Assembly (NCBI RefSeq): GCF_001050345.1
Contig: NZ_LFMW01000018.1
Location: forward strand, 1-64,000
Reading direction: 5' to 3'
Source: Pseudomonas fildesensis
GTDB lineage: Bacteria; Pseudomonadota; Gammaproteobacteria; Pseudomonadales; Pseudomonadaceae
DNA: 64,000 bases
Shown here: one piece after another, positions 16,825 to 25,760 of the stretch
Layout: every line of letters starts with the position of its first letter
How positions within the stretch are numbered: position 1 is the stretch's first letter
The notes under the pieces: generated by a model
Databases searched by the model: none
Told to the model about the DNA's origin: nothing
Seen by the model: the letters and a program-made list of their open reading frames with translations, nothing else
Program-made: the position numbers and the translations under genes

Positions 16825-19071
16825 CTAAACGGAGTTTCTACAAAATCCGCCAGTGATTGCGTTCATCGGCGTGCGGATTTCATGGCTCATCGTCGCGAGA
16901 AACGTGCTCTTGGCCCGGTTGGCCTCGTCGGCCCGCTCCTTGGCGGCGCGCAGATCGTCGAACAACTGGCGTCGGTCACTGATGTCGATCCAACCGCCGA
17001 TAATGCCTTGGACCTCACCGGTAGAGTCGCGGTATGGCAGGATCCAGTGGTAGATCGTGAATTTCTTCCCGCGGATGTGCAGCACCCGATCCAGGATCAG
17101 CGGATTGCCTTGCGCGACCACTCGCTGATAGTCGGCATGGTATTGAGACGCCTCCGTTTCCAGCACCGTACTGATCTGGAACGCACTTTTACCGATCACG
17201 TCCTCGCGCTTGACGTCGAACACTTGCAGGTAGCTGTCGTTACAGGTCTGCAGCAAGCCCTTGCGGTCGCGTACGTAGATCGGGTGAGGCGTTTCGTTGA
17301 CCAGCGCGCGCATGAACTCGAACTGATCGTTGAGGGCGCGCTCGGCCATCCTGCGATGCTTGATCTGCCTGCGCATGTAGGCGTTCCAGGTCAGGGAAAT
17401 CAGCAGCAGCAACCCGGTACCGATGATGATCTGCGTGATCAAACGGTGGTAATTGCGCCAGTAGCTGTCTGAGGCGGCGGTGTAGCCACGCCAGCGGCTG
17501 TTGATGACCCCGAGCTCATCCGGCGCGATGCTGAGCAGCGCCTTGTCCAGGATCGAGCTCAATTCGGTGGCGCGGCGTGAGGTGGCCAGCGCGAAGACGG
17601 CCGGCAGGGTGCCGATGCTGGTGCTGATCTGCAGTTTGCCCTGAAAGACTTGCGAGGACAGAAAGTAGTTGGCGATCACCAACGAGTTCACCGCACCGTC
17701 AACCTGCCCTTGGGCCAGCAGCTCCGAGGCCTTGAAGGTGTCACTGGCGTGCACCAGATGAATGCTCGGGAAATCCTTGCGCAACAGCTTCTCCAGAGGG
17801 TTGCCCAGGGGGATTGCCAGGCGCTTGCCTGCCATCTGCTCCAGGTTTGCAGGGGCGGCGGGTTCCTTGCGCGTCAGCAGCACGTAGGAGTTTTCCAGGT
17901 AGGGACGACTGAAGTTCAGTTGAGTTTCCCGTTCGACGCTGGGGGAGATGGCGCCGATGATGTCGGCTTTGCCGGCTTCGACTTGCTCGATCATCGCATT
18001 GACATCGCGACCGCGCTCAATCTGGAAGCGCAGCCCGGTCCGCAGGCGAATCAGCTCCAGAAGGTCGGCAGTAATGCCTCGGAAGTTGCCGTCGGCATCG
18101 AAGAACGTCAGCGGTGCAAACGTTTCGTTGGCGATCACCTTGACCACCGGATGCTCCTTCAGCCAGCGCTCCTCGCGCTGGGTCAACTGCAGTTTTTTAT
18201 CGGTCAGCAGAATATCGCTGCCGGCACTCCAGCGTTTGCCGATGCTGTCCCGTTCATTGGTGGGCAGCGCCATCAGCACGGAGTCGACGATGCTCAAGAG
18301 GATGTGCTGGTCCTGGCGCAGCGCAAAGCTGAATCCGTAGGCTTCGTGCTTGCCGAAGTTGGCCATGCGGATATTTTTCAGGTAGCCCTTGTTGATCATG
18401 TAGTGGGTGGAAATGGTGTCGCCAAGGAACACATCAGCCTGGTCGAAGGCCACCGCATTCAAGGCATTCTGATAAGAGGGGTAGGCGCGAATGATCGCCT
18501 TGGGGTAGAGCTTTTGCACTTCGGCCAGTGGCAGGTAATGGTAGACCAGGCTCAGGCGCAGGCCGGCCAGGCCGTCACTGAGGCTGCGGGTTTCGCCTTC
18601 GCGCGTCACCAGCACCGGCTGGTCAACCGCATACGGCTCTGAAAGGGTGAGCAGCGGGTTGGCGGCCTCAAAGCCATTGGAGGAGCCCAACAGATCAATC
18701 TCGCCCGCTTCAAGCGCCTGGATGGAGGCTTCCCGGGTGGTGTAGCGCAGCACCCTGACGGGTAACGCCAGCGTCTTGGACAACAGCCCGACATAATCGG
18801 CAGTGAGCCCTTCGTAGTCGTGCCCGCTGGACGTGAGGTCAAAGGGAGGATAGTCAGGCGCGGCTGTGCCCAGCACCAGTTCGCGTTTGTTCTGCAGCCA
18901 TTGGCGTTGAGCCTTGTCCAGTTGAACGTCCAGATGAACGGAGCCTGCTCGGCTCAATAAGTTAAAGTGCTGCGGTTGCGTTTCACCCGCGAGCACGGTG
19001 GTGCTCAAGCACACGCCTGCGCTCAATATAATCAGATAGTCCTTTATACGCCTGGGCATCCGTTTTCTCAC
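16825..19071 (-). pseudogene. BvgS-like sensor kinase, N-terminal part (truncated by the mobile element)
   Basis: The fragment has 748 aa, of which the last 10 (ITGGFCRNSV) are element-encoded. It has a signal/anchor (about 8-28), two periplasmic solute-binding domains of the SBP_bac_3 type (about 55-275 and 300-520), TM (about 545-567), a PAS domain (about 590-700) with RDRKGLLQTCNDSYLQVF, and the first HisKA helix with MSHEIRTPMNA. It keeps the phospho-acceptor His but lacks the ATP-binding domain, receiver and HPt. The GTG start overlaps the response regulator stop (GTGA). An ATG four codons later is an alternative. Confidence 0.9.
16834..16871. other. attR of the integrative element
   Basis: Element half-site TTTCTACAAAATCCGCCAG continues through TGAT to TGC (16858-16860), then host half-site GTTCATCGGC. 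The kinase N-terminal frame runs from the host side and is extended by 10 foreign codons to a TAG at 16825. Confidence 0.8.
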
Positions 19072-19688
19072 ACTAGCGCGTTACGTTTTGCCAGCTCGAT
19101 AAGTTCTACCAAGGACTTGGCTTTGAGTTTTTGCATAAGCCTCTTTTTGTAGGTGCTGACAGTTTTGTTACTGAGAAACATGCCTTTGGCGATTTCCTTG
19201 TTTGTGCGGCCTTGTGCAAAAAGTTGCAAGACCATTAACTCGCGATCATTAACCGCCTTGAACAGTTCCAGTTCCTGGGAATTAGCGTCCGAGCCGGAAT
19301 TCAATGCCTGGCTGGGGAAATAGTTATAACCGGACAATACAGCGCGGATCGCACTGAGCAATTCACTCAGGTCGCCCTCCTTGCACACATAGCCATCGGC
19401 GCCCGAGCGCATGCAGCGGGTAGCGAACAGCGTTGGGCATTGCGCAGTCAGGATGAGGGTTTTCATCGAGGTGTTCATTGCGTTGAATCGGCACAGCACT
19501 TCGAGGCCATCAAGTTTCGGAATACTGATATCCAGAATGATTAAATCCGGAAGGCATTCGCGAACCATTTGTATCGCGTCACAACCATTGTCTGTTTCGC
19601 CGACGACTTTATAGCCTTCGTGTTCCAGCAGCATTCGAATTGCCAGCCTGATAACAGGGTGGTCATCGATGATGAAAACTGTATTCAT
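19068..19688 (-). CDS. BvgA/EvgA-like response regulator (NarL/LuxR family)
   Basis: The protein has 206 aa. The receiver domain (1-120) has acidic pair DD in FIIDDHP and phosphorylated Asp in LIILDISIPKLDG (about 54). The LuxR-type HTH (about 145-200) reads LMVLQLFAQGRTNKEIAKGM...NKTVSTYKKRLMQKL. It is the first gene of the operon, with a 4-base overlap to its cognate kinase. With the kinase broken, this regulator should be orphaned unless fed by small phosphodonors or cross-talk. ATG 19686-19688 was chosen because the family N-terminus is MNTVFIIDDHP. Confidence 0.9.
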   Translation of the reverse strand: MNTVFIIDDHPVIRLAIRMLLEHEGYKVVGETDNGCDAIQMVRECLPDLIILDISIPKLDGLEVLCRFNAMNTSMKTLILTAQCPTLFATRCMRSGADGYVCKEGDLSELLSAIRAVLSGYNYFPSQALNSGSDANSQELELFKAVNDRELMVLQLFAQGRTNKEIAKGMFLSNKTVSTYKKRLMQKLKAKSLVELIELAKRNALV

Positions 19689-19929
19689 AATCACATTCCA
19701 TGCAAGTGCAAATAAAGCGGGCACATTAGCTCAGAAGGTGAGGGAGCAGCATGAAGGTCGGGGGTGGTAGATACAAAACAGGAAAATTCCTACATGAAAA
19801 AAGGCACTTGCTTACGAGTTGGCAGGGCTTTGTGGGCATCTGTGTCAGCGACGGGCCAGCGGTAAGCTTCAATGTCGGCGCCAATGCTTTAATAGCCGTT
19901 TTCCGGTAAATTTTCCCTATGAAGGGTGT

Positions 19930-20418
19930 TTAAAGTCCTACATTTATAATGGGGTTTATCAGGGTCATTAGTTCATCGCGGTTTAACGGCTTGGACAAGT
20001 AGCCAATGAGTGGCAAGTTGCGTCGCAAGGCTTGGTTATTCAAGTTTTCCAGTTCGAGTGTGGGCAGGCCGCTCAACAGGATGGCCCCCACGATAAAACC
20101 TCGGCGGCTGGCTATCTCGACCAATTCCAGCCCTGGCAGATCCGGCAGGCATTGGTCGCATAACATGATGTCGAAGGGCTCCTCGGCTTGCGTCATCAGG
20201 CGGATCGCCTGTTCGGCGTTTTCCGCCAGGCTCAACTGGTCGAAGCCAAAGCTGTTGAGCAGGCACTGGGTGGCTAGGAGCTGGAAGGGGTGATCCTCCA
20301 CCAACAGCAGACGAAGGCGATGTTTGAGCATAGGAAGGGCACGCGGTAAGTCAAACGGTGATGGGGCGGCGCTTGGGAGTGACTCCCATGGCCGCAAAGA
20401 GCGTGCGTGATTATTCAT
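19930..20418 (-). CDS. Receiver-only response regulator (CheY-like)
   Basis: The protein has 162 aa and a single receiver domain: LLLVEDHPFQLLATQCLL, phosphorylated Asp in IMLCDQCLPDLPGLE, Thr/Ser position in AILLSGLP and Lys in YLSKPLNRDE. There is no output domain. An alternative start at 20331 (MLKHRLRLLLVEDH) gives 133 aa, and neither start has a strong ribosome binding site. Its place upstream of the BvgA/S-like operon suggests a phosphate sink or shuttle for that relay, which is inference. The 241-base gap to the next gene shows no clear signal. Confidence 0.8.
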   Translation of the reverse strand: MNNHARSLRPWESLPSAAPSPFDLPRALPMLKHRLRLLLVEDHPFQLLATQCLLNSFGFDQLSLAENAEQAIRLMTQAEEPFDIMLCDQCLPDLPGLELVEIASRRGFIVGAILLSGLPTLELENLNNQALRRNLPLIGYLSKPLNRDELMTLINPIINVGL

Positions 20419-20448
20419 CGGGTGCTTGTACGAATTCGATCAGGGCGC

Positions 20449-20487
20449 TCTGTTCCCATCGTAGGGCGATTCCTTACAGGGAACAGA
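20449..20487. repeat. Inverted repeat between dgt and the receiver gene
   Basis: TCTGTTCCC (20449-20457) and GGGAACAGA (20479-20487) form 9-base arms with a 21-base loop after the dgt stop. It is a possible 3' hairpin of dgt mRNA. Confidence 0.4.
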
Positions 20488-20503
20488 ACGCTTGATTGAA
20501 CGG

Positions 20504-21835
20504 TTATTGAGGGCTGGAGCGCCCGGTCATCTCCCGCGCCATCTCGGTGGCGTAGCTGTCGGTCATCCCCGCGATAAAGTCGATCATCCGCAGGAACGAA
20601 GCGTGCAGCGACCACGCCGGGTCTGGTGCGCTGTTGCCCAGCAAGTCGAGGATGCGCCGGTTCTTGAACGACGGTGTGCGCCCGCCGTGCTGTTCAAGTG
20701 CCGCGCCACAGAACGCGTTAAGCAGGATTTCCAGGGTGGTGTAGGCGCCGATCTCATGCAAAGTCTTGCGTTTGTCCTGGAAGATTTTCTTGCGCGCCAT
20801 GTCCTTGGCATCCAGCACGCAACGCTTGGCGGGGCCGTGCATATGCTCGACCAGGTCGCCAGGCAACGTGCCGGCGAGCAAGGCGTCCTGCTGTTCGACG
20901 AACGCGCGGGCGGCGGCGTTGGTCAGGTGTTCGATGGCCTTGCCCCGCAGGATCGCCAGCTTGCGTCGGCGCGAATCCTGGGACCCCAGTTGCCGGTAGG
21001 TCTGCGGCAGGTCGTCGCCCACCAGGTCGAGCAGCAGCGACTCGACCTCGGCGTATTCCAGCAGCTCCATTTCCAGGCCGTCTTCCAGGTCGATCAGCGC
21101 GTAGCAGATGTCGTCGGCGGCCTCCATCAGGTACACCAGCGGATGGCGTGCCCAGCGTTGTTCTTCGAGTTGCGGCAGGCCGAGCTTGTGGGCGATCTGT
21201 TCAAGAATCGGCAGCTCGCTCTGGTAGCAGCCGAATTTGTGTTTCTTGTAGCCCAGCGAGTCGGCGTGGCGGGCGGTCCAGGGGTATTTCAGGTAGGTGC
21301 CCAGGGTGGCGTAGGTCAGCCGGGTGCCGCCGTCGAACTGGTGGTATTCCAGCTGGGTCAGCACCCTGAAGCCCTGGGCGTTGCCTTCGAAATTGAGGAA
21401 GTCATTGCGCTCGGCCGTGCTCATGTCATCCAGCCAGCCGCGCCCGGCAGCCTGCTGGAACCAATGGCGAATGGCATCTTCGCCGGAATGCCCGAACGGC
21501 GGGTTGCCGATGTCATGGGCCAGGCAGGCCGATTGCACCACCATGCCCAGGTCGCTCGGGTCGCACCAGTCGGGCAGGGCGCTGCGCAGGGTTTCGCCCA
21601 CGCGCATGCCGAGGGAGCGGCCAACGCAGCTGACTTCCAGGGAATGAGTCAGGCGCGTGTGGATATGATCGTTGCTCGACACGGGGTGCACTTGGGTCTT
21701 GCGGCCCAGGCGCCGAAACGCGCCAGAGAAAATAATGCGGTCGTGGTCTTTGTGAAACGGGCTGCGGCCCAATTCTTCCGGGCTGTGCAGGGGTTTTCCA
21801 AGACGTTCGCGGGTCAACAGGGTGGGCCAATCCAA
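20504..21835 (-). CDS. dgt: Deoxyguanosinetriphosphate triphosphohydrolase-like protein (HD domain)
   Basis: The protein is 443 aa from TTG, the usual length in Pseudomonas. The HD-domain residues are visible: the H in THSLEVSCVGRSLG, the HD pair in CLAHDIGNPPFGHSGE and the Asp in YLMEAADDICYALIDLED. This family hydrolyses dNTPs to nucleoside and triphosphate. The TTG at 21833-21835, with GGAGAG 9 bases upstream, yields LDWPTLLTRERLGK, the family N-terminus. The longer ATG frame adds 21 residues that look like untranslated leader. Confidence 0.85.
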   Translation of the reverse strand: MDWPTLLTRERLGKPLHSPEELGRSPFHKDHDRIIFSGAFRRLGRKTQVHPVSSNDHIHTRLTHSLEVSCVGRSLGMRVGETLRSALPDWCDPSDLGMVVQSACLAHDIGNPPFGHSGEDAIRHWFQQAAGRGWLDDMSTAERNDFLNFEGNAQGFRVLTQLEYHQFDGGTRLTYATLGTYLKYPWTARHADSLGYKKHKFGCYQSELPILEQIAHKLGLPQLEEQRWARHPLVYLMEAADDICYALIDLEDGLEMELLEYAEVESLLLDLVGDDLPQTYRQLGSQDSRRRKLAILRGKAIEHLTNAAARAFVEQQDALLAGTLPGDLVEHMHGPAKRCVLDAKDMARKKIFQDKRKTLHEIGAYTTLEILLNAFCGAALEQHGGRTPSFKNRRILDLLGNSAPDPAWSLHASFLRMIDFIAGMTDSYATEMAREMTGRSSPQ

Positions 21836-21906
21836 GGCGGGTACTCTCCGTGCGGTGAATGACCCGCCCAGCTTCCCGGTTCCGCCTTGGCGGGGCAAGC
21901 GAAAAT

Positions 21907-23070
21907 CTACAGTCCGGCGGCGTCAATATCGATTAACAGCAAGCGCTGACCGTTATCGAAGAATTGTCCTGCGGTCAGGCAATACTGGTTGGTGGTGGCA
22001 TCGCGGTAGGTCGACGACAGGGTCAGGCGCCGCTCCTCCCAGCCCTCAGCCAGCAAGTGATAGAAGTACGGGCGCCATGACCAGTTGTGGCCCAGGTAGC
22101 GGCTGTCGGCTTGCCAGGCGTCCTGGCGCCATTCGAAGTTGGGCGTCAACTGGGTGCCATGGCGGTCGCACTGGTAGAACCGCAACAGCCAGGGGAAGTC
22201 TGGCAATTGCGGCAACTGGCTCAGCGGCGCCTGGCCCTGGGCCCAGGCCTGGAGGATTTTCATCAGCACGACTAATTGCTTGCGCAGTTGCATGACGCGT
22301 CCACGCTCCGCCAGTTTCTGCTGCACGTAGGCCGCGCGCAGTTGGGCAAAGCGCGGCACGAAGGCATCGGTGGCAAACCAGTCCAACTGCGCCTGGGCAA
22401 ACAGATAACCCTGCACATACCGCGAACCGCATTCCAGGGCGAAGCTCAGTTGGGCCTCGGTTTCCACGCCTTCGGCGATGATCCAGCAGCCGGTTTTTTC
22501 CGCCATCTGCGCCAGTGCCCGCACCACTTCACTGCTCGGTCCGCCCTTGGCGGCTTCCTGGAACAGGCGCATGTCCAGTTTGAGAATGTCCGGTTGCAAC
22601 GCCAGCACCCGGTCGAGCTGCGAATAGCCGGCGCCAAAGTCATCGATGGCGATGCGTGCACCGGCGTCGCGATAGCGTGCCACTACGTCAGCCAGGCGCT
22701 GGATATCGCCGCCCAGTTCGGTGATCTCGAACACGATACGGGCCGGGTCGACGCCATGGGTCTGCAGCTGTTTCAGGCTGGGCAGGGCTTGTCCCGGGCG
22801 CAGGCGGGTGATCCAGCGCGGTGAGATATTCAGGCTGAGGAACCAGTCTTCCGGCGCCTCATGCAGACGGCTCAAGGCGTTATCGCGGATCTGTCGGTCC
22901 AGGCGGCGCAGTGCCACGCCCGGTGTGCGCGGGTCGGCGAACAGCGGGCCCACCGACTGCAAGCGGCCGTCAGCCTGGCGCAGGCGGCCGAGGGCTTCAA
23001 CGCCGGCGATACGCCCAGTGGCGGTGTCGATAAACGGCTGGAAGCAGGCGAGCGGTTGCCCGTCAATCAC
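21907..23070 (-). CDS. Cyclic-di-GMP phosphodiesterase (EAL domain) with C-terminal sensor-like region
   Basis: The protein has 387 aa from a GTG with AAGGAGG five bases upstream. A cytoplasmic EAL domain (about 5-240) keeps all catalytic features: EALGR, SLNISP, FEITE, IDDFGAGYS, KLDM, EGVET and QGYLFA. It should therefore be an active phosphodiesterase lowering c-di-GMP. The C-terminal 140 residues (ending GQFFDNGQRLLLIDIDAAGL) resemble the YkuI_C/PAS-like module that follows EAL in some proteins. No membrane segment is seen. It is downstream of the yqj-like cluster but separated by that cluster's terminator. Confidence 0.88.
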   Translation of the reverse strand: MIDGQPLACFQPFIDTATGRIAGVEALGRLRQADGRLQSVGPLFADPRTPGVALRRLDRQIRDNALSRLHEAPEDWFLSLNISPRWITRLRPGQALPSLKQLQTHGVDPARIVFEITELGGDIQRLADVVARYRDAGARIAIDDFGAGYSQLDRVLALQPDILKLDMRLFQEAAKGGPSSEVVRALAQMAEKTGCWIIAEGVETEAQLSFALECGSRYVQGYLFAQAQLDWFATDAFVPRFAQLRAAYVQQKLAERGRVMQLRKQLVVLMKILQAWAQGQAPLSQLPQLPDFPWLLRFYQCDRHGTQLTPNFEWRQDAWQADSRYLGHNWSWRPYFYHLLAEGWEERRLTLSSTYRDATTNQYCLTAGQFFDNGQRLLLIDIDAAGL

Positions 23071-23094
23071 GGGGCCTCCTTAGAAACGTTGGCG

Positions 23095-23130
23095 AAAAAA
23101 GGCCCGGCCCTCGATAACGAGGGCCGGGCC
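23095..23130 (-). terminator. Strong rho-independent terminator of the yqjD-like operon
   Basis: GGCCCGGCCCTCG pairs with CGAGGGCCGGGCC, with a TTTTTT tail on the minus strand. It separates this operon from the EAL gene. Confidence 0.9.
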
Positions 23131-23162
23131 GATTCTGTCTGCAAGAATGCAGCCAGCGAGGT

Positions 23163-23504
23163 TCACCCTTTGCGTGAAGCACCCTGCATGGCCAATTTGA
23201 TCAACGGGATCAAACCGGCGCCGAGCCGCACCAGGCGTGTCAGGCTGCTGATGCCGCCGCCCTTGGCGCCTTTGCCGGTGAAGAAACCCATCAGGGTGAC
23301 TGCCGCCACGCCCCACAGCGGCGCGTGCTTGATGCCCAGGCTGTCCTGCCAGTTGCTGCCCATGTTGCGCACCTTGTTCAGAGGCGCCACCAGTTGCTGG
23401 GACTCATGGCGGATTTCCTGGCGATGCATTTCCATGCGCAGGCGGATCAGCGCCTTGCGCATTTCGCGGCGCGAGGTGGCTTGCGGGATTTCAGTCAGTT
23501 TCAT
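23163..23504 (-). CDS. YqjK-position protein of the yqjDE-type cluster
   Basis: The protein has 113 aa. The first 60 residues are basic and helical (MKLTEIPQATSRREMRKAL onward). A glycine-rich hydrophobic region (about 62-105) could associate with membrane. Its start overlaps the stop of the holin-like gene by 4 bases. Position as third gene after YqjD- and YqjE-like proteins matches E. coli yqjK. Sequence similarity is not evident to me, so the assignment is positional. Confidence 0.7.
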   Translation of the reverse strand: MKLTEIPQATSRREMRKALIRLRMEMHRQEIRHESQQLVAPLNKVRNMGSNWQDSLGIKHAPLWGVAAVTLMGFFTGKGAKGGGISSLTRLVRLGAGLIPLIKLAMQGASRKG

Positions 23505-23887
23505 GGCAGCAGGCGCTCCCGGTCATTGGCCAGCTCTTCGAGGGTGGCGTGGAAGGGCGTGGATTCATCGAATATCGCCGCTTTCAAGCGCACGCCACAG
23601 AACCCTGCGGCCAGGGTGTAGAACACACAGAGGCTGATGATCCCGGTCAGGCGATATGTGTCCCACACCAGAATCATCACCAATGCCGACAACCCCACCA
23701 GCAACAGCAGGGCAAACACCAGCGCGAGACCGGCAAACAGCAGCAGGCTGACGGTGCGTGACTTTTGTTCCTGCAACTCGATGCCGAACAGTTCGACATG
23801 GCTATGAAGCAGGCCCAGCACAGCCGCGCCAAGGCGTCTTGAAGTAGAACTGGTGCCCGTGGACGAGCCGGTTTCGCCGATAGACAT
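23501..23887 (-). CDS. YqjE-like phage-holin-family membrane protein
   Basis: The protein has 128 aa with two membrane segments (about 46-72 and 79-100) after an amphipathic N-terminus containing HSHVELFGIELQEQKSR. This is the PF07332 (Phage_holin_3_6) pattern of E. coli YqjE. It is an inner-membrane protein of unknown biochemical role, co-transcribed with the DUF883 gene three bases upstream. Confidence 0.85.
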   Translation of the reverse strand: MSIGETGSSTGTSSTSRRLGAAVLGLLHSHVELFGIELQEQKSRTVSLLLFAGLALVFALLLLVGLSALVMILVWDTYRLTGIISLCVFYTLAAGFCGVRLKAAIFDESTPFHATLEELANDRERLLP

Positions 23888-23890
23888 AAT

Positions 23891-24205
23891 TTAGCGCCTT
23901 GTAGCCAGCAGACCGATCAGGAAGCCCACGCCGGCAGCAATGCCTACGGATTGCCAAGGGTTGGCTTGCACGTAATCTTCAGTCGCGGTGACGGCGGCCT
24001 GGCCGCGTTCACGCAGGGAGTCTTCGGTCAGTTGCAGGGTTTCGCGGGCCTTGAGCAGGCTTTCGTGAATCTTGCTGCGCAGCTCGTCGGCCTGGTCACC
24101 GGCCAGGACGGCGGTGTCGTCCAGCAATTTTTCGGTATCACTGACCAGGGTTTGAAAATCCGCCATCAGTATTTCTTGAGCAGTCTTTGCTGTTTTGCCG
24201 GCCAT
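23891..24205 (-). CDS. ElaB/YqjD/DUF883 family membrane-anchored protein
   Basis: The protein has 104 aa. A long amphipathic helix (about 12-80) precedes the conserved C-terminal YVQANPWQSVGIAAGVGFLIGLLATRR, a glycine-rich single membrane anchor. E. coli homologues bind ribosomes at the membrane in stationary phase. It is the first gene of the three-gene cluster that ends at the terminator at 23095. The Shine-Dalgarno GGAGATAACC precedes the ATG. Confidence 0.88.
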   Translation of the reverse strand: MAGKTAKTAQEILMADFQTLVSDTEKLLDDTAVLAGDQADELRSKIHESLLKARETLQLTEDSLRERGQAAVTATEDYVQANPWQSVGIAAGVGFLIGLLATRR

Positions 24206-24551
24206 GGTTATCTCCGTGAGTGGCTGATCTGTACCTGTGGTTTCGAGTCACAGGCTTTGCTGAAGGTTCACTGCAATTGTCTGGTACAGCTTTTGCTTTG
24301 CCTTGGTGCGCTGGCCCCAGGGTCTGCGCTGAATCCGGGCGGTCGAGGCTGATGCCTTCAAAAACCTTACCCTAAATAACTGAAACTCGCGGAAAAACCC
24401 TGTCGGGAATTGCCTGTTGTGCTGATCGCTGCGCTAAAGCGGTTCACGCCCTCTGAAGAGGGGCGGGACCGGCAGTGCCAATTTAGTGCGTGAAACGCTG
24501 GCTTGAACCGCTTTGGTGCTTTTTGCCCTTAATGCAGGCCTGCCAACCTCC
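24206..24551. other. Intergenic region between divergent DUF883 and ammonium channel genes
   Basis: This 346-base region must hold both promoters. I see no convincing sigma-54 (GG-N10-GC) site for the ammonium channel and no repeat. Confidence 0.4.
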
Positions 24552-25760
24552 ATGGAAAATTTGCAAAGTGCGGTGGACACCCTTGTCCATAGCTCCAACA
24601 CCCTGTTCATTCTGATTGGTGCGGTCATGGTCCTGGCCATGCACGCCGGCTTTGCCTTCCTTGAAGTCGGCACGGTGCGGCAGAAAAACCAGGTCAACGC
24701 CCTGTCGAAGATTCTCAGCGACTTCGCGATCTCCACCCTGGCCTATTTCTTTATAGGCTATTGGATCTCCTACGGCGTGAGCTTCATGCAACCGGCGGCG
24801 GTGATCAGCGCCGACCACGGCTACGGCCTGGTGAAGTTCTTCTTTCTGCTGACCTTTGCGGCGGCGATCCCGGCGATCATTTCCGGGGGCATCGCCGAAC
24901 GTGCAAAGTTCGCTCCGCAGTTGTGCGCCACGGCGTTGATCGTGGCGTTTATCTACCCGTTTTTCGAAGGCATGGTGTGGAACGGCAATTTCGGTCTGCA
25001 GGCCTGGCTGCTCGCGACCTTCGGCGCCAGCTTCCACGACTTCGCCGGTTCCGTGGTGGTGCACGCCATGGGCGGCTGGCTGGCGCTGGCGGCAGTGTTG
25101 CTGCTCGGGCCGCGCAACGGGCGTTATCGCGAAGGGCGCTTGGTCGCCTTTGCTCCGTCGAGCATTCCGTTCCTGGCGCTGGGCTCGTGGATTCTGATTG
25201 TCGGCTGGTTCGGGTTTAACGTGATGAGCGCGCAAACCCTGAACGGGGTCAGCGGCCTGGTGGCGGTCAATTCGCTGATGGCCATGGTCGGCGGCACGGT
25301 CGCCGCGCTGGTGATCGGTCGCAACGACCCCGGCTTTCTGCACAACGGCCCGCTGGCCGGGCTGGTGGCGATCTGCGCCGGTTCCGACCTGATGCACCCG
25401 GTGGGCGCGCTGGTCACCGGTGTCATCGCCGGCGGTTTGTTTGTGTGGTGTTTTATCGCCGCCCAGGACCGCTGGAAGATCGACGATGTGCTCGGTGTAT
25501 GGCCGCTGCATGGCCTGTGCGGCGTGTGGGGCGGTATCGCCTGTGGCATCTTCGGCCAGACCGCCCTCGGTGGGCTGGGCGGTGTGAGCCTGGTCAGCCA
25601 GTTGATCGGCACCGGCCTCGGCGTGGTGGTGGCGTTCGGCGGTGGCCTGCTGGTGTACGGCGTGATCAAGCGCGTGCACGGGCTGCGCCTGAGCCAGGAA
25701 GAGGAGTATTACGGCGCGGACCTGTCGATCCACAAGATCGGCGCGGTCAGTCAGGATTGA
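24552..25760 (+). CDS. amtB: Ammonium channel (Amt family)
   Basis: The protein has 402 aa and about 11 membrane helices. The pore twin histidines are seen in FHDFAGSVVVHAMGGW and WPLHGLCGVWGG. It conducts NH4+/NH3 across the inner membrane. It is shorter than E. coli AmtB and has no obvious cleavable signal. There is no glnK next door, so PII regulation would be in trans. ATG 24552 was preferred over a GTG at 24513. Neither has a strong ribosome binding site. It overlaps the convergent antiporter gene by 14 bases. Confidence 0.88.
   Translation: MENLQSAVDTLVHSSNTLFILIGAVMVLAMHAGFAFLEVGTVRQKNQVNALSKILSDFAISTLAYFFIGYWISYGVSFMQPAAVISADHGYGLVKFFFLLTFAAAIPAIISGGIAERAKFAPQLCATALIVAFIYPFFEGMVWNGNFGLQAWLLATFGASFHDFAGSVVVHAMGGWLALAAVLLLGPRNGRYREGRLVAFAPSSIPFLALGSWILIVGWFGFNVMSAQTLNGVSGLVAVNSLMAMVGGTVAALVIGRNDPGFLHNGPLAGLVAICAGSDLMHPVGALVTGVIAGGLFVWCFIAAQDRWKIDDVLGVWPLHGLCGVWGGIACGIFGQTALGGLGGVSLVSQLIGTGLGVVVAFGGGLLVYGVIKRVHGLRLSQEEEYYGADLSIHKIGAVSQD

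Larger units (their letters stand above)
9683..16860. mobile_element. Integrative mobilizable element with serine recombinase, relaxase and HUH replication protein
   Basis: This is a 7178-base AT-rich block, clearly lower in GC than its surroundings. It interrupts a sensor-kinase gene. Boundaries come from joining 16861 onward to 9682 downward, which restores M-N-A-V-I-G-M-L in frame with one TGC. Contents in order are a large serine recombinase, a possible oriT region, an accessory gene, a relaxase, a replication endonuclease on the opposite strand, a putative origin region, and a lipoprotein. No type IV secretion genes are present, so transfer would depend on a helper. AT-rich codon use throughout indicates acquisition from a distant donor. 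Confidence 0.88.
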
